Part shown: positions 61,980 to 64,000 of the stretch, one piece after another
Position numbering within the stretch: position 1 is the first letter of the stretch
How the letters are laid out: every line of letters begins with the position of its first letter
Assembly (NCBI RefSeq): GCF_900090325.1
Contig: NZ_FMHW01000002.1
Location: 1,984,001-2,048,000 of the forward strand
Length of the DNA: 64,000 nucleotides
Source of the DNA: Micromonospora pallida
GTDB taxonomy: Bacteria > Actinomycetota > Actinomycetes > Mycobacteriales > Micromonosporaceae
Direction of reading: 5' to 3'
Program-made: the position numbers and the translations under genes
The notes under the pieces: generated by a model
Told to the model about the DNA's origin: nothing
Seen by the model: the letters and a program-made list of their open reading frames with translations, nothing else
Database searches by the model: none

Positions 61980-62210
61980 CTCAGGCATCCAAGCTCCACG
62001 ACCCGCACGGCACCGGATACACCCACCACCAACTGCGCCACTCCGGGCTGACCCACCTGGCAGCCAAGGGCCGCAGCGCTGCCGAACTACAAGGCCAAGT
62101 CCCGCCACCGGCACCTCGCCACCCTCGGCATCTACGTCCGCCTTGGCGAGGAAACCTCCGCCCGCATCGCCGCCGAGAACGACGAGCGCCACCGGCGGCA
62201 CCGGCGCTGA
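61980..62210 (+). pseudogene. C-terminal remnant of a tyrosine recombinase (integrase)
   Basis: GTGYTHHQLRHSGLTHLAAK is the box II HxLRH motif; after a frame shift at about 62080-62096 the other frame reads KSRHRHLATLGIYVRLGEE, with the second His and the nucleophilic Tyr of the family, ending in ARIAAENDERHRRHRR. The N-terminal and core-binding domains and the first catalytic Arg are absent. The frameshift and truncation make it inactive. It marks an ancient insertion site. Confidence 0.75.
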
Positions 62211-62602
62211 TCCCACATCCCCGTACCGGGATCCCGGAAAACGGCCAACCGGCACCCCCGCAGCCCCGCCATCCTGAGCAGCCACCCAGGTACGGGCCTA
62301 GATCAACTGCTTAGCGTTGTTTTTGGTCTGGAAACTACGGGCGGGCCATTAGAGCCCTCTCCCGGGCCGCAGGCCGGCCCATCTGCAACAGCGTAAGTCC
62401 TTACGCACCTTAACTGACATTATGATGCACTGCTGATATGCCCGCTTTGCCCGGCCTGATTGTCAGATTGTTGTTACCGGTAATTCAGTAATCGGGGTGG
62501 GTGCGGTATTTGCATTGATCGGCCGTCCACGCGACACCTACCGTCACGGGACACCGGGACGGTAGGAACGCCCACGGGAACGATCCGATCAGGAGCAGAG
62601 CC
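62211..62602 (+). promoter_or_regulatory. AT-rich intergenic region upstream of the RNA ligase-kinase gene
   Basis: 390 bp, unusually AT-rich for this genome, with no credible gene. GCGTAAG (62391-62397) and CTTACGC (62400-62406) form a 7-bp hairpin with a 2-nt loop; TTACCGGTAA at 62474-62483 is a 10-bp palindrome, a possible operator. TTAACTGACATTATGATG at 62409-62426 may hold a promoter. AGGAG at 62591-62595 is the ribosome site. Confidence 0.5.
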
Positions 62603-64000
62603 ATGTGGACGCGCTATCCCCGCACCCCACACCTGCCATGGTCGCCCGGCGCCGCCACGGACGACGTCCGGGCCGGTGACCTGACCGGCCTGACCGGACG
62701 GGAGGTGGTGGTCACCGAGAAACTCGACGGGGAGAACACCACGCTCTACCCGGACGGGCTGCACGCCCGCTCGCTGGACTCCGGGCACCACCCTTCCCGG
62801 GCCTGGGTGAAGGGGCTGCACGAGCGGATCGCCCGCGCCATCCCACCCGGCTGGCGGGTCTGCGGTGAGAACCTGTATGCCCGCCACTCGATCGGCTACG
62901 ACGCGCTGGCAAGCTGGTTCTACGTCTTCTCCGTCTGGGCCGGCGAGCACTGCCTGGACTGGGACGCCACCGTCCGGTTCACCCGACGGCTGGGCGTACC
63001 CGTACCGCCGGTGCTGTGGCGCGGCACGTTCGACGAGCGGGCCCTCCGGACCCTGCGGCTGGACCTCGACCGGCAGGAGGGATACGTCGTCCGGACCGTG
63101 GCCGGGTTCACCCGCGCCGATTTCACCGCCCGGGTCGCCAAGTGGGTCCGGCCGGCCCACGTCCAGACCGACACGCACTGGATGAACGCGCCGGTGGTAC
63201 CGAACGGACGCGGCCCGACCGCACCGCTGTGGGACGTCCGCTCCGGCGCCCCACCGGACCCGCCTGCCCTGTTCGCCAGCCTCGGTCTCGACCCGGCGGA
63301 CCCGGCCCCGGAGCCCGTAGTGGCGGACGCGGCCGGGCGGCTGGACCTGCTCGGGCGGACCGGGGACCTCCGGCTGGCCGGGGTACTCGCGGCGCTGCTG
63401 CACCGGCAGTCCCGCCCAGCCCTGGCCGCCGTGCTCCGCGAGCCACTCGGACTGCCTCTCGCCCGTCGGGTCGCCGACCTGGTCGGGCGGCACACCACCG
63501 TGCACCGCCCGTTCCCGGACGAGCAGCGCCGCGCCGGGCTGGTGCGGCTGGCCGGCGCCGCCGACCTGGGCGTACTGCACGCGGTCGCCGGCGCGACCCT
63601 CACCGCCCGCAGCGACCCGGACGCCGCCGAAGCCCGCGACCAGGTCGCCTGGTCCATGCTGTACGCCGAGGACGCCGGCCTGCTCGACCCGGCACCACTG
63701 TGGCCGCTGCGCACCGGACTGCGTACCGCGCTCGCCGACACCGACCCGGACGTCGCCGACCGGTGCTGGGCGCAGGCCCGCGAGGCGTACGCGGCGGGGC
63801 GGATCACCACGCCCGCCGAGGCCACCGCCCTGACCTGGCGCTGGCGTACCGGCGGGTTTCCCCGGCTGGTGTTGATGGTCGGCCCGGCGGGCAGCGGGAA
63901 GAGCAGCTTCGCCGCCGGGATACCCGGCGCGACGGCCGTGATCAGCCTGGACGATTTACGCGCCGCCCACGGCCGGCGGGCCGACCAACGCCATAACCCG
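62603..64000 (+). CDS. RNA ligase fused to a P-loop polynucleotide kinase (3' end outside window)
   Basis: 466 residues are visible; the frame runs off the edge. The ligase domain (1-200) has motif I EKLDGENTT with nucleotidyl Lys40, motif III GENLYARHS, IIIa WFYVFSVW, motif IV QEGYVVRT, and motif V AKWVRP (Lys180). The kinase begins at about residue 425 with Walker A VGPAGSGKSS followed by AVISLDDLRAAHG. The ligase seals 5'-phosphate/3'-OH ends; the kinase would phosphorylate 5'-OH ends. A rare TTA leucine codon is at 63956-63958. AGGAG precedes the ATG. Confidence 0.88.
   Translation, partial: MWTRYPRTPHLPWSPGAATDDVRAGDLTGLTGREVVVTEKLDGENTTLYPDGLHARSLDSGHHPSRAWVKGLHERIARAIPPGWRVCGENLYARHSIGYDALASWFYVFSVWAGEHCLDWDATVRFTRRLGVPVPPVLWRGTFDERALRTLRLDLDRQEGYVVRTVAGFTRADFTARVAKWVRPAHVQTDTHWMNAPVVPNGRGPTAPLWDVRSGAPPDPPALFASLGLDPADPAPEPVVADAAGRLDLLGRTGDLRLAGVLAALLHRQSRPALAAVLREPLGLPLARRVADLVGRHTTVHRPFPDEQRRAGLVRLAGAADLGVLHAVAGATLTARSDPDAAEARDQVAWSMLYAEDAGLLDPAPLWPLRTGLRTALADTDPDVADRCWAQAREAYAAGRITTPAEATALTWRWRTGGFPRLVLMVGPAGSGKSSFAAGIPGATAVISLDDLRAAHGRRADQRHNP

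Noticed and set aside
61868..62314. 148-residue plus-strand ORF including the recombinase box
   Set aside because: Only the stretch around HHQLRHSG is real recombinase; after about 62096 the correct frame changes, so the ORF as a whole is not a gene.

Overview
The window is high-GC actinobacterial chromosome with many GTG starts, short intergenic gaps and hairpin terminators without U-tracts. Ergothioneine genes, an RbpA, a mycothiol-dependent DinB-like protein, a rifampicin monooxygenase with its rifamycin-associated element, and an Lnt/Ppm pair together point to a filamentous actinomycete. Micromonospora or another Micromonosporaceae is most likely; this rests on protein recognition by eye, not on a database search.

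Layout. 1-5.1 kb: secreted LVIVD and DUF305 proteins, a PknB-type kinase, and an ECF sigma factor with a membrane partner. 5.3-9.7 kb: ergothioneine operon egtABCD (no egtE). 9.7-10.5 kb: a yybP-ykoY (Mn2+) riboswitch and a TMEM165/GDT1 transporter. 10.5-14.7 kb: two TetR systems, one with an MFS pump and one with a DUF4386-like membrane protein. 14.8-17.6 kb: GNAT, DUF1622 and NhaA. 17.8-25.8 kb: a surface-polysaccharide locus (CapD-like epimerase, Wzz/BY-kinase with a frameshift, LMW tyrosine phosphatase, GT4 glycosyltransferase, DUF4012, LPXTG protein). 25.9-33.2 kb: housekeeping genes (peptide deformylase, cyclophilin, RtcB, MFS, acyl-CoA dehydrogenase, Lrp, histidine phosphatase, CsbD).

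33.2-41.6 kb is the metabolic centrepiece: a lysine 'fermentation' cluster. kamA is divergent from kdd, an amidohydrolase (frameshifted), kamD, kamE, kal and a MutL-type reactivase. The five plus-strand genes overlap by 4 nt at each junction. A 27-nt poly-G tract lies just beyond the kamA stop codon. kce is not in the window.

41.6-55.3 kb: a debranching-enzyme fragment, a methyltransferase, a PhoX-like TAT protein, an XRE-cupin regulator divergent from a thioredoxin-reductase-like/methyltransferase fusion, lnt, ppm, fxsA, rbpA (with a SigR-type promoter), a zinc-ribbon coiled-coil protein, DUF1992, rox, and an alcohol dehydrogenase. 55.4-64 kb is accessory: a DinB-like protein, an orphan Imm5-like immunity protein, a MerR-PP2C fusion, an APH-like kinase, an HNH nuclease, a macro-domain protein, a HisRS-like protein, a PIN/transposase-like remnant, a VOC protein, a broken tyrosine recombinase, and an RNA ligase-polynucleotide kinase that runs off the right edge.

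The strongest leads are the riboswitch with a second RBS-sequestering hairpin, the lysine cluster with its embedded amidohydrolase and poly-G tract, the MerR-PP2C fusion, the HisRS-like/macro/HNH neighbourhood, and the RNA repair enzyme with a TTA codon. No tRNA, rRNA or CRISPR array was seen.
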